Shown here piece after piece: positions 1 to 7,619 of a stretch of 64,000 bases of DNA (positions are counted from its first letter, which is position 1; each line of letters opens with the position of its first letter). Both the position numbers and the translations under genes were made by a program. Source of the stretch: Clostridiales bacterium mt11. Lineage in GTDB: Bacteria > Bacillota > Clostridia > Tissierellales > Tepidimicrobiaceae. The stretch spans positions 186,001 to 250,000 of the forward strand of contig LN874945.1 in the NCBI GenBank assembly GCA_001282665.1. The letters run 5' to 3'. Under the pieces are notes generated by a model. It was given only the letters and a program-made list of their open reading frames with translations, had not been told where the DNA came from and ran no database searches.

Positions 1-708
1 TTGGCAGTTTTAGATGAAAATTATAAACCTGTGGCAGGTGCTTATAGATATGCAGACGTAGTTAAAGATGGCATGGTAGTAGATTATATTGGTGCAATTA
101 ATATAGTTAAGGAATTAAAACAAGAAATTGAAGAAAAATTAGATACAGAATTAATTTATGGGGCAGTTGCCATACCACCTGGAACAGATGTATTAGATGG
201 TGGAGCAGTTAAAAATGTAATTCAGGCAGCAGGATTTGAGTTAACCAATGTACTAGATGAACCTAATGCAGCAAATAATGTTCTTAAAATAAAAGATGGT
301 GCAGTAGTAGATATTGGCGGAGGAACAACTGGCATCTCCATTTTGAAGAATGGAAAGGTAGTCTATATTGCAGATGAACCTACAGGTGGCACTCATTTTT
401 CCTTAGTAATTTCAGGAGCATATAATATGGCTTTTTCAGAGGCAGAACTATACAAAAGGGATCCTAAAAACAATAAAGAATTATTAATTGTATTAAAACC
501 AGTAGTTGAAAAAATTTCCTCCATTATCAATGAACATATTAAAGGACATGATATAGAATCAATATCCCTTGTAGGCGGAACAGCTTGTTTATCAGGTATA
601 GAGAAGATTATAGAAAAACAAACTGGCATTATAACACATAAACCACAAAACCCTATGTTTGTAACCCCTTTAGGAATAGCTATGGGTTGTACACAGAAAA
701 TCCTATAA
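1..708 (+). CDS. eutJ: EutJ-like actin/Hsp70-fold chaperone of a microcompartment locus (5' truncated)
   Basis: The reading frame is open from base 1, and the visible 235 residues start inside the first lobe of the fold, so roughly the first 40 residues lie upstream of the window. EutJ belongs to the Hsp70/actin ATPase superfamily and is found in ethanolamine and related microcompartment operons as a presumed chaperone or reactivase. Visible motifs are PPGTD, LDEPNAAN, the phosphate-binding VVDIGGGTTGISI (about residues 102-114) and a second glycine motif SLVGGTACLSG (about 188-198). It is the first gene of a tightly packed BMC set; the next gene begins 13 bases after its stop behind an AAGGAGG site. 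The TTG at base 1 should not be taken as the start. Confidence 0.9.
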   Translation: MAVLDENYKPVAGAYRYADVVKDGMVVDYIGAINIVKELKQEIEEKLDTELIYGAVAIPPGTDVLDGGAVKNVIQAAGFELTNVLDEPNAANNVLKIKDGAVVDIGGGTTGISILKNGKVVYIADEPTGGTHFSLVISGAYNMAFSEAELYKRDPKNNKELLIVLKPVVEKISSIINEHIKGHDIESISLVGGTACLSGIEKIIEKQTGIITHKPQNPMFVTPLGIAMGCTQKIL

Positions 709-721
709 GGAGGAAATATTT

Positions 722-1027
722 ATGAAAATCGAAATTATTAAATCTCCCTCTAAAGGTACTGTGGACATGCTTATGCGTCGAATTGGCAATGGTATTAGCA
801 AGGATATAGTTTCCACCGATGCAGTTGGTCTTGTACAAGGTGCAATAATAGATATGATTTGTGCTACGGATATTGCAGAAAAAGCAGCAGATGTTAAGGT
901 TTTAGATATTCGAGGGAATTGTCCGCAAAATGCCATTATGATAGCTATATTTGGAGACACATCATCTGTAGAATCAGCAATTTCTGCAATAAGATTAGAC
1001 TTAGAAAAGGAGAAAAATCTATGTTAG
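722..1027 (+). CDS. eutS: BMC shell protein, EutS/PduU-like (circularly permuted BMC-H)
   Basis: A 101-residue protein. About 35 N-terminal residues (KSPSKGTVDMLMRRIGNG) precede a BMC core that runs from TDAVGLVQGAIIDM through IAIFGDTSSVESAI. This order, with extra strands before the core and no C-terminal tail, resembles the permuted EutS/PduU shell subunits, which form hexamers whose pores can carry a beta-barrel cap. The AAGGAGG site at 708-714 fits the ATG well. Its stop overlaps the next gene by 7 bases, implying translational coupling. Family membership is clear; the EutS name is by resemblance. Confidence 0.75.
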   Translation: MKIEIIKSPSKGTVDMLMRRIGNGISKDIVSTDAVGLVQGAIIDMICATDIAEKAADVKVLDIRGNCPQNAIMIAIFGDTSSVESAISAIRLDLEKEKNLC

Positions 1028-1287
1028 TAGCAAGATTAATTGATAGTATATGGGCAACTAAAAAAGCAGAATCCCTAAACGGATTAAAGTTTATGTTAGC
1101 AGAAGTAATTAAAGGTAATGACCAAGGACAAAAGCTAATTGTTATAGATACCATAGGTGCAGGGATCGGAGATAAGGTTATAGTCTGTATGGGTTCTTCA
1201 GCTCGTAGGATGCTAGGAAATGATGATATACCTATAGATGCAGCAGTTATTGGCATTATCGATGAAGATTGTAAATTTGATGAATAG
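1021..1287 (+). CDS. eutN: BMC pentameric vertex protein, EutN/CcmL family
   Basis: This 88-residue protein begins MLVARLIDSIWATKK and contains the EutN/CcmL core (GLKFMLAEV, VIDTIGAGIGDKVIVCMGSSAR, PIDAAVIGIID). EutN/CcmL pentamers close the vertices of microcompartment shells. The ATG at 1021 is preferred over an in-frame ATG at 919 because homologues begin with this M-x-x-A-R-x-x-G/D-type N-terminus and because the longer version would cover half of the upstream gene. The AAGGAG at 1008-1013 is correctly spaced. The 7-base overlap with the upstream shell gene suggests coupled translation. Confidence 0.92.
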   Translation: MLVARLIDSIWATKKAESLNGLKFMLAEVIKGNDQGQKLIVIDTIGAGIGDKVIVCMGSSARRMLGNDDIPIDAAVIGIIDEDCKFDE

Positions 1288-1324
1288 GGTAGAACTTGGC
1301 ACTATCTATTAAGGATGTGAAGAA

Positions 1325-1948
1325 ATGAAAAAGTTAATTTGTGCAAAGGATATTGAGATTGCAAAAGAGCAGGGGAAAAAAGTATTTTATATAGATTCTA
1401 ATACAATAGTCACTCCACTAGCAGAAGATGCAGCTAAAATAAATGAAATAGAAATTTCCACTAGATCAGACAACTCTGAAGTACAAAATATTTCTAAAGA
1501 TGATATAGATATGGATTTGGTTTATAAAATATTTAAAACCATGATGGATAAAGGACTATTAACTGAAATGTTAGACTTACTTTCAAATAAACCATATGAT
1601 GCAGAAACTGACTTTGGAGGACTAAAATTAATTCGAGGAAATACTGTAAAGTATAAAAATCTCGAAACTGAAAATCCAAATGCTAAAGTATTTTATCAGG
1701 AACTAATTAGTAATAAAGACTCCTCAGTAAACACTGGATTTTTAAATATTGATAATTCTAAGTTTGATTGGGAAGTTACCTGTGAGGAAGTATATTATGT
1801 AATAGATGGAAATGTAGTAATCCATATTAATGAAAACATATTTACTGCATATTCAGGAGATGTACTCTATATTCCAACAGGATCGAAAATTACTTTAGCT
1901 TCTTCTGATAAGGCCAAATTATTTTACACTACCTATCTAGATAAATAG
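1325..1948 (+). CDS. eutQ: EutQ-like cupin protein of the microcompartment locus
   Basis: The 207-residue product has an N-terminal segment with MKKLICAKDIEIAKEQGKK and, after a variable linker, a C-terminal cupin barrel (about residues 120-205) with CEEVYYVIDGNVVIHIN and GDVLYIPTGSKI. This two-part layout matches EutQ of ethanolamine operons, for which acetate kinase activity has been reported. If that holds here it could turn acetyl phosphate made by the adjacent PduL into acetate and ATP. Two shell genes flank it in the same orientation. The family is well supported; the activity is by analogy. Confidence 0.8.
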   Translation: MKKLICAKDIEIAKEQGKKVFYIDSNTIVTPLAEDAAKINEIEISTRSDNSEVQNISKDDIDMDLVYKIFKTMMDKGLLTEMLDLLSNKPYDAETDFGGLKLIRGNTVKYKNLETENPNAKVFYQELISNKDSSVNTGFLNIDNSKFDWEVTCEEVYYVIDGNVVIHINENIFTAYSGDVLYIPTGSKITLASSDKAKLFYTTYLDK

Positions 1949-1979
1949 ATATATTAGTTTAAAGATGAGGAGGATTAAT

Positions 1980-2588
1980 ATGCAAGCACTTGGATTAATT
2001 GAAACAAAAGGATTAGTCCCTGCTATTATAAGTGCAGATGCTATGGTAAAAGCTGCAAATGTCAATCTTTTAGAAAAGACATATGTAGGTGGTGGACTAG
2101 TTACAATTACCATAACTGGAGATGTGGGTGCAGTACAAGCGGCAATAGAAGCAGGTAGTGCATCAGTTAAAGATATAAATGAAGTATTATTAATTTCACA
2201 ACATATGATTCCACGTCCACATGAAGAATTAGAAAACATAGTAATATCTACTATTCCACTAATAGAAAAACAAAATGTGGAGACAAAAAAGAAAGAAGCA
2301 GAAGAAAAAGAAGCGGAAGTAGAAGTAGAAGAAGTTGAAGAAAAGGTAGAAGAAACTAATATTAAAAAACCAGAACCTAAAAAACCAAAAAATAAAAAAG
2401 ATGCAGACAATATATTTGTTGAATATGGTTTAGAAAAAATAATTGAAGTTTTAGATAAATTAAAAGTAGTAGAACTTAGAGATTTAGCCCGAAAATACGA
2501 TAAATTTGGCATTAAGGGTAGAGATATCTCTAAAGCTGGAAAGAAATTATTAATAGATGAATTTAAAAAATACTATGAAAAAAAGTAA
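1980..2588 (+). CDS. BMC-H shell protein with charged linker and Rho_N/SAP-like C-terminal domain
   Basis: Residues 1-90 are a standard hexameric BMC domain (QALGLIETKGLVPAI to MIPRPHEEL). A strongly acidic then basic low-complexity linker follows (about 95-145, rich in E, K and V), and then a 45-residue helical tail with LRDLARKYDKFGIKG and KKLLIDEFKK. The tail resembles the Rho_N/SAP/LEM class of small helical modules, some of which bind nucleic acid. The ATG at 1980 is chosen because AGGAGG (1968-1973) lies 6 bases before it, whereas the in-frame ATG at 1965 overlaps that site. EutK and PduK are other BMC proteins with C-terminal add-ons; this tail looks different from the winged helix of EutK. 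Confidence 0.85.
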   Translation: MQALGLIETKGLVPAIISADAMVKAANVNLLEKTYVGGGLVTITITGDVGAVQAAIEAGSASVKDINEVLLISQHMIPRPHEELENIVISTIPLIEKQNVETKKKEAEEKEAEVEVEEVEEKVEETNIKKPEPKKPKNKKDADNIFVEYGLEKIIEVLDKLKVVELRDLARKYDKFGIKGRDISKAGKKLLIDEFKKYYEKK

Positions 2589-2629
2589 TATTTAAAAGCT
2601 GATTTTATGGAAAGGACAATGGGGGCGAT

Positions 2630-4174
2630 ATGATGGAAAACATTGATTATGATTTACGTTCCATACAAGAAGCAAGAGAACTTGCAAGAAAAGGAAAAGT
2701 TGCAGCAAATGAAATTGCTAATTACAATGAGGAACAAATCGATAAAATTTTAAAAAACATGGTGAAAGTAGCAGAAGAAAATAAGGTTTATTTAGCTAAA
2801 ATGGCTGTAGAAGAAACAGGTTTTGGGAAAGTAGAAGATAAAACTTATAAAAACCATATGGCATCTACAATGGTATATGATGCAATTAAGGATATGAAAA
2901 CTATAGATATAATAGATGAGGATATAGAAAACAAAATTATTAGCATTGCAGAACCAATGGGTTTAGTAATGGGGATTGTACCTTCTACAAATCCAACATC
3001 CACAGCTATATTTAAATCAATAATTGCAATTAAATCCCGTAATGCTATTGTATTTTCACCCCATCCAGCAGCATTAAAATGTACTACGGAAGCTATAAGG
3101 CTTATGCATGATGCAGCAGTTGAAGCAGGTGCACCTATAAATATTATAAGCAGCATTGCTACACCTTCTATGGAGGCCACAAATGAATTAATGAGACATA
3201 AGGATGTAGCAGTAATCATAGCAACAGGCGGTCCAGGTATGGTAAAGGCAGCTTATAGTTCAGGCAAACCAGCATTAGGTGTTGGGGCAGGAAATTCGCC
3301 AGCTTATATTGAAAAAACTGCAAATATAGAAAAGGCGGTTAAGAATATTATTGCTAGTAAGACTTTTGACAATGGTACTATCTGTGCATCAGAACAATCC
3401 GTAATTGTAGAAGAATGCAATAAGGATCGAGTAATAGCTGAATTTAAAAAGCATAATTGCTACTTTATGACAGAAGATGAAACTGAAAAAGTTTGCCAAT
3501 TACTCTTTAAAAATGGTCATGCTATGAATGCTAAATTTGTAGGTAGAACTCCACAGGCTATTGCAGATGCCGCAGGAATATCTATTCCAGAAGGAACTAA
3601 GATTTTAATAGGTGAACAAAAGGGAGTTGGCGATGGCTATCCACTATCCTTTGAAAAATTAACTACAGTACTTGCCTTTTATACAGTTAAGGATTGGCAT
3701 GAGGCCTGTGAATTAAGCTATAAACTTCTTCAAAATGGATTGGGACATACTATGAATATCCACACAGAAGACAGAGATATGGTGATGAAATTTGCTAGAA
3801 AACCAGCATCTCGTATCTTAGTTAATACTGGTGGTAGCCAAGGTGGTACTGGAGCTTGTACCGGATTATTACCTTCCTTTACACTAGGTTGTGGAACTTG
3901 GGGTGGAAGTTCTGTTTCTGAAAATGTAGGACCAATGCATTTAATAAATATTAAAAAGGTAGCTTATGGAACTAAGGATTGTACTACAGCAGAAGAAGAT
4001 AATTTAAGTTTAAATCATATAGATTATACTACAAACTGTGGATGTAATTATGAAAGCCCAGCTTTCTATGCATCAAGAAGTGCAGCTCCTAATGAATACA
4101 AGAACAAATGTGATGACGATAACCTTATGAAATTAATGTCAGAACTAATGGAAGCGATGAAGGGAGCTAATTAA
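2630..4174 (+). CDS. eutE: CoA-acylating aldehyde dehydrogenase (EutE/PduP-like)
   Basis: A 514-residue NAD-dependent aldehyde dehydrogenase that would convert an aldehyde made inside the microcompartment to its acyl-CoA. The catalytic cysteine is in FDNGTICASEQS (Cys252). The nucleotide-binding region includes VPSTNPTSTAIFK and IATGGPGMVKAAYSSGKP. At 514 residues it is about 45 longer than typical EutE/PduP; the surplus is at the C-terminus, where a Cys/Asn-rich stretch leads to an amphipathic helix ending LMKLMSELMEAMKG, a plausible encapsulation peptide. PduL follows after 1 base. The start could also be the adjacent ATG at 2633, which is better spaced from GGGGG at 2621-2625. Confidence 0.93.
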   Translation: MMENIDYDLRSIQEARELARKGKVAANEIANYNEEQIDKILKNMVKVAEENKVYLAKMAVEETGFGKVEDKTYKNHMASTMVYDAIKDMKTIDIIDEDIENKIISIAEPMGLVMGIVPSTNPTSTAIFKSIIAIKSRNAIVFSPHPAALKCTTEAIRLMHDAAVEAGAPINIISSIATPSMEATNELMRHKDVAVIIATGGPGMVKAAYSSGKPALGVGAGNSPAYIEKTANIEKAVKNIIASKTFDNGTICASEQSVIVEECNKDRVIAEFKKHNCYFMTEDETEKVCQLLFKNGHAMNAKFVGRTPQAIADAAGISIPEGTKILIGEQKGVGDGYPLSFEKLTTVLAFYTVKDWHEACELSYKLLQNGLGHTMNIHTEDRDMVMKFARKPASRILVNTGGSQGGTGACTGLLPSFTLGCGTWGGSSVSENVGPMHLINIKKVAYGTKDCTTAEEDNLSLNHIDYTTNCGCNYESPAFYASRSAAPNEYKNKCDDDNLMKLMSELMEAMKGAN

Positions 4175-4175
4175 A

Positions 4176-4808
4176 ATGGGTAAATATGAGGCTATTATGG
4201 AACTTTTTCTAGAATTTATTTCTAGTCAAAAAAAAGATGCATATGAAATTCCAGTTGGAGTTTCTAATCGCCATATTCACCTTTCTCAAGAAGATTTAGA
4301 TACTTTATTTGGCTCAGGATATTCTTTAACAAAGTTAAAAGAATTATCCCAAACTGGTCAATATGCTTGTAAAGAAACAGTGACTATTTGTGGATCAAAG
4401 GGTGCTATCGAAAAGGTTAGAATTTTAGGTCCTGTTCGAAGTAAAACACAAGTAGAAGTCTTAGCAGGGGATTCCTTTAAATTAGGACTTTTCCCTCAGA
4501 CTAGAATGTCAGGAGATTTACAAGGAACTCATGGTATTACACTAATCGGTCCAAAGGGCTCTGTGATGATTAATGAAGGGCTAATAGTTGCTCAAAGACA
4601 CATTCATATGAACACTAAAGATGCAGAATTCTTTGGGGTTTGCGATGGGCAAATAGTGTCTATTGAAGTCAAGGGTTTGCGTGGTGGAGTTTATAACAAT
4701 GTGATTATAAGAGCAGATGACAATTCTACACTAGAATGTCATATCGATATAGAAGAGGCAAATGCCATGGGGATTGATGGAAAATCTAAAATTAAAATAA
4801 TAAAATAG
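4176..4808 (+). CDS. pduL: Phosphate propanoyl/acetyltransferase PduL
   Basis: The 210-residue protein has the PduL signature metal-binding motifs VSNRHIHLS (about residues 28-36) and AQRHIHMN (about 138-145). PduL transfers the acyl group from CoA to phosphate, regenerating CoA inside the shell and giving acyl phosphate. The first 20 residues ([12 protein letters not shown]) can form an amphipathic helix like the encapsulation peptides known from microcompartment-associated PduL. It lies between the aldehyde dehydrogenase and two shell genes, the usual partners, with 1-base and 11-base gaps. Confidence 0.95.
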   Translation: MGKYEAIMELFLEFISSQKKDAYEIPVGVSNRHIHLSQEDLDTLFGSGYSLTKLKELSQTGQYACKETVTICGSKGAIEKVRILGPVRSKTQVEVLAGDSFKLGLFPQTRMSGDLQGTHGITLIGPKGSVMINEGLIVAQRHIHMNTKDAEFFGVCDGQIVSIEVKGLRGGVYNNVIIRADDNSTLECHIDIEEANAMGIDGKSKIKIIK

Positions 4809-4819
4809 GAGGAAGAAAA

Positions 4820-5101
4820 ATGAAATATGATGCATTAGGAATGATAGAAACAAGAGGTTTAGTAGGTTCCATAGAAGCAGCTGATGCTATGGTAAAAGCT
4901 GCAAATGTATATTTAGTTGGTAAAGAATATATAGGTGCAGGACTAGTAACAGTAATGATAAGAGGAGATGTAGGTGCAGTAAAAGCAGCTACAGATGCAG
5001 GTGCAGCAGCAGCACAAAGAGTAGGCGAATTAGTTTCAGTTCATGTTATTCCACGTCCACATATGGAAGTAGAAACTATACTTCCTAAAATGGACAAGTA
5101 G
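4820..5101 (+). CDS. eutM: BMC-H hexameric shell protein (EutM/PduA-like), copy 1
   Basis: A 93-residue single-domain BMC protein ([49 protein letters not shown]). Such proteins form the hexameric tiles of the shell facets, with a central pore for small metabolites. GGAGGAAG at 4808-4815 gives good ribosome binding. The next gene is a near copy, differing in the shared part mainly at R12K, Y31C and I47V plus the C-terminal tail, so this is a recent tandem duplication. Confidence 0.96.
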   Translation: MKYDALGMIETRGLVGSIEAADAMVKAANVYLVGKEYIGAGLVTVMIRGDVGAVKAATDAGAAAAQRVGELVSVHVIPRPHMEVETILPKMDK

Positions 5102-5134
5102 ATATAAAAATAAGGAATAAAGGAGGAAGAAAAA

Positions 5135-5431
5135 ATGAAATATGATGCATTAGGAATGATAGAAACAAAAGGCTTAGTAGGCTCTATAGAAGCAGCTGAT
5201 GCTATGGTAAAGGCAGCTAATGTATGCTTAGTAGGAAAAGAATATATAGGTGCAGGGTTAGTAACAGTAATGGTAAGAGGAGATGTAGGTGCAGTAAAAG
5301 CAGCTACAGATGCAGGTGCAGCAGCAGCACAAAGAGTAGGCGAGTTAGTTTCAGTTCATGTTATTCCACGCCCACATATGGAAGTAGAAACGATACTTCC
5401 TAAAGTAGAAAATAAGGATGCAGCACAATAA
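5135..5431 (+). CDS. eutM: BMC-H hexameric shell protein (EutM/PduA-like), copy 2
   Basis: A 98-residue BMC-domain protein almost identical to the preceding one, with a longer, more polar tail ending VENKDAAQ. Tandem near-identical BMC-H genes are common where a major facet protein is needed in high dose or in mixed hexamers. An AAAGGAGGAAG site precedes the ATG. It is the last plus-strand gene of the cluster; a hairpin (5438-5457) follows immediately and separates it from the convergent regulator gene. Confidence 0.96.
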   Translation: MKYDALGMIETKGLVGSIEAADAMVKAANVCLVGKEYIGAGLVTVMVRGDVGAVKAATDAGAAAAQRVGELVSVHVIPRPHMEVETILPKVENKDAAQ

Positions 5432-5462
5432 AAAATAGGGGTAGGAATACCTACCCCCATGA
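5432..5462. terminator. Shared intrinsic terminator between the BMC operon and the convergent regulator gene
   Basis: An 8-bp perfect stem GGGGTAGG (5438-5445) and CCTACCCC (5450-5457) encloses a 4-base loop. The minus strand continues with TATTTTTTATT, so it is a good rho-independent terminator for the response regulator, whose stop codon lies in the stem. On the plus strand the T-run is missing, so it may only slow or process the BMC transcript. Confidence 0.75.
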
Positions 5463-6227
5463 ATTATCTTTTAAATCAAAAGCATATTTTCTATAGGTTT
5501 GTGGAGTCATATTCATTTGATTGCTAAATACTCTACTAAAATAGGATGGATCTGAAAAGCCACATTCCATGGAGATTCTGTAGGCAGGGAAATCAGTTGT
5601 CTCTAACAGCCTACACGCATGCTGAATTTTTAAAGTATTGACATATTCCGAAAAAGAAACACCTATTTCTTTTTTAAAGACTTGGCTAAAATATTTAGGA
5701 TTCATATATACCACAGAGGCAACCTTTTTTAAAGTCAATTTTTCTTTGAAATGATCTTTAATATATTTTATAGCCTTCTCTATAAAATACTGTTGACATT
5801 CACTAGGGCTAATATTTTTATCGCTAGACACTTCTTCAATCTGATCTTTGCATTCTGCCACTTGATCTAACATTCTAAGAAGGAGTTTTCTAAAATCTCT
5901 AGGTTTCACAGGTTTTAAGAGATACTCAAAAACATTTAGACTAATGGATTTTTGTGCATAAGAAAAATTCGAACAAGCTGATAGAATGGCAATGCATGCA
6001 TTTGGGAGAAATTTTCTAATTTCTTCAATAGCAGTTAAACCATCTATTTCTGTAATCATTATATCCATTATAATAATATCTGGTTTATATTGCCTTGCAA
6101 GTTTAATAGCTTCAATGCCACTTTCACAGATTAAGACAGCATCTTCCTTTTGAAGTTCTTCAAGCACAATTGATTTTAGAAATTCCTGTTCAATTATTTC
6201 ATCTTCTACAATTAAGACTATGCTCAT
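5451..6227 (-). CDS. Response regulator with AraC-type DNA-binding domain (YesN-like)
   Basis: About 258 residues. The N-terminal receiver domain has the acidic pocket VEDE and the phospho-acceptor Asp in KPDIIIMDIM; the C-terminal double HTH of the AraC family spans about residues 155-255 (LKKVASVVYMNPKYFSQVFK, SMECGFSDPSYFSRVF). It is the cognate regulator of the sensor kinase whose stop overlaps its leader, and presumably activates the microcompartment genes on sensing their substrate. Upstream in-frame GTG (6236) and ATG (6230) codons exist; the ATG at 6227 is best spaced from GAGGTG (6234-6239). Confidence 0.9.
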   Translation of the reverse strand: MSIVLIVEDEIIEQEFLKSIVLEELQKEDAVLICESGIEAIKLARQYKPDIIIMDIMITEIDGLTAIEEIRKFLPNACIAILSACSNFSYAQKSISLNVFEYLLKPVKPRDFRKLLLRMLDQVAECKDQIEEVSSDKNISPSECQQYFIEKAIKYIKDHFKEKLTLKKVASVVYMNPKYFSQVFKKEIGVSFSEYVNTLKIQHACRLLETTDFPAYRISMECGFSDPSYFSRVFSNQMNMTPQTYRKYAFDLKDNSWG

Positions 6228-6232
6228 CATTA

Positions 6233-7420
6233 TCACCTCACAATTGGTTGTGTGGGAATGGTAATGGCAACAGTACTACCACTATAATCAGATTTTACAA
6301 TCTCCAAGCCATATTGTTCGCCATAATATTTTTTTAATCGTCTATCTGTATTTCGAAATCCTAGACCAGATTTGTTATCAATTTGTTTTATATTTAACAA
6401 AACATCTCTTGGAAAACCATTTCCGTTATCCATAATGAAAATAATAATTTCGCTATGGTATTTTTCTGCATAAATACTTACTTTTCCACCATCTCTTTTT
6501 GGAGCAATGCCGTGTATTATGGAATTTTCCACAATAGGCTGTATAACCATATTTAAGATTTTATAAGATTTAACTTCCTCTGGCACATCAATACTATATT
6601 CTAGACGATTTTTAAAGCGTGCCTTTTGAATATATAGATATTTTTCAATATTATTAATTTCTGCATCTATTGTATGAAGCTGATTATCTTGCTTTAAATT
6701 ATAACGTAATAAATCAGATAGACAATAAATAAGTTCTTCTGTTGTATGAGAATTCTCAAAATAAGCTATCCTTGCGATACAATTCAGAGTGTTAAATAAA
6801 AAATGGGGATTAACTGCTAAAGACATATTTTTTGCCTCTAAATCTATGATCTTTTTTTCTAGTATCTCTTTTTCAATGGACAGTCTCTCTAAATCACCAT
6901 GAGAATGACTAATACTTTCATATAAATCAAGTGAAATGTTTTTTGCAATTTGACCGCATAATTGTTCTTGCACTTTAATTTTATTTGAATCTACAGCTAC
7001 TAGAGAAGCAATGTATTTAGCAATAAGCTCTAAATTTGTATCTCTTTTTTCAAAGGAATGAATATTAATCATATGTTTTTTATATTCATTTTCCTTCAAG
7101 TATACCTGCATACCAGCTATATAGCCTAAGGTTTCTTCTTGTACTATAATTGGACAAAGGATATTTTCAAGACCATATTTGCAGGTAAATCGACTTTCAC
7201 ATCCGCTTTTTAATTGACGCATATAGTCAGAGCATACCCTATCTTTTCTTTCTTGGCATAAATGAGTACAAAAATTAGGAGAGGGTATAAGTTCCAGTAA
7301 AATATCACCATTTGTATCTAATAAAAATAAAGGAATATCTGATAGGGACAATATGCTACTATAATGGTTATATAAATTTGGAGCTATTAATTTTTTAAGA
7401 GGATTATTAGATTTATCCAT
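6233..7420 (-). CDS. PocR-domain sensor histidine kinase (YesM/LytS type)
   Basis: The 395-residue protein starts with a PocR-type ligand-binding domain (about 10-150) containing several cysteines (NFCTHLCQERKDRVC, FTCKYGLENILCPI). A coiled-coil linker (about 165-200), the His_kinase phospho-acceptor motif NPHFLFNTLN (His206) and an HATPase domain with VIQPIVENSIIHG and DNGNGFP follow. No membrane segment is visible, so it should be cytoplasmic. PocR domains sense small diols or hydrocarbon-like ligands in the pdu system and occur in regulators beside many microcompartment loci. It has its own promoter and a possible leader peptide upstream. Confidence 0.9.
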   Translation of the reverse strand: MDKSNNPLKKLIAPNLYNHYSSILSLSDIPLFLLDTNGDILLELIPSPNFCTHLCQERKDRVCSDYMRQLKSGCESRFTCKYGLENILCPIIVQEETLGYIAGMQVYLKENEYKKHMINIHSFEKRDTNLELIAKYIASLVAVDSNKIKVQEQLCGQIAKNISLDLYESISHSHGDLERLSIEKEILEKKIIDLEAKNMSLAVNPHFLFNTLNCIARIAYFENSHTTEELIYCLSDLLRYNLKQDNQLHTIDAEINNIEKYLYIQKARFKNRLEYSIDVPEEVKSYKILNMVIQPIVENSIIHGIAPKRDGGKVSIYAEKYHSEIIIFIMDNGNGFPRDVLLNIKQIDNKSGLGFRNTDRRLKKYYGEQYGLEIVKSDYSGSTVAITIPTQPIVR

Positions 7421-7438
7421 GCTTACACTACACCTTTT

Positions 7439-7480
7439 CTAATCCTTTGATATTTCACATTTATCACCATAATTCGACAT
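7439..7480 (-). CDS. Possible 13-residue leader peptide ahead of the sensor kinase
   Basis: The minus-strand frame reads MSNYGDKCEISKD and stops 18 bases before the kinase ATG. It has a better Shine-Dalgarno (AAAAGGAG, 8 bases before ATG) than the kinase itself, and its stop codon overlaps the kinase ribosome site AAAAGGTG. This arrangement would couple kinase translation to leader translation. It may also be a chance ORF; there is no codon bias evidence at this length. Confidence 0.35.
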   Translation of the reverse strand: MSNYGDKCEISKD

Positions 7481-7497
7481 AAAGCAATTCTCCTTTT

Positions 7498-7526
7498 ATT
7501 ATAATATAAAATTAAGGTTTTAACAA
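7498..7526 (-). promoter_or_regulatory. Sigma-A-type promoter of the sensor kinase/regulator pair
   Basis: On the minus strand TTGTTA (7521-7526) is followed by a 17-base spacer and a perfect TATAAT (7498-7503). It lies between the alcohol dehydrogenase stop and the kinase, so the two-component genes can be expressed apart from the dehydrogenase. Confidence 0.7.
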
Positions 7527-7619
7527 GCGTAGATATTCTTGACATAGGGCTTACAAGTTTGGGGCATCCCCTAGAAAAATTTAATATTAAGAGTTTGCCC
7601 CTATCTATTATCTAAATGA

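Noticed and set aside
919..1020. N-terminal extension of the EutN-like gene
   Set aside because: The extension is out of frame with, and covered by, the upstream shell gene, and has no homologous character; ATG 1021 has its own ribosome site.
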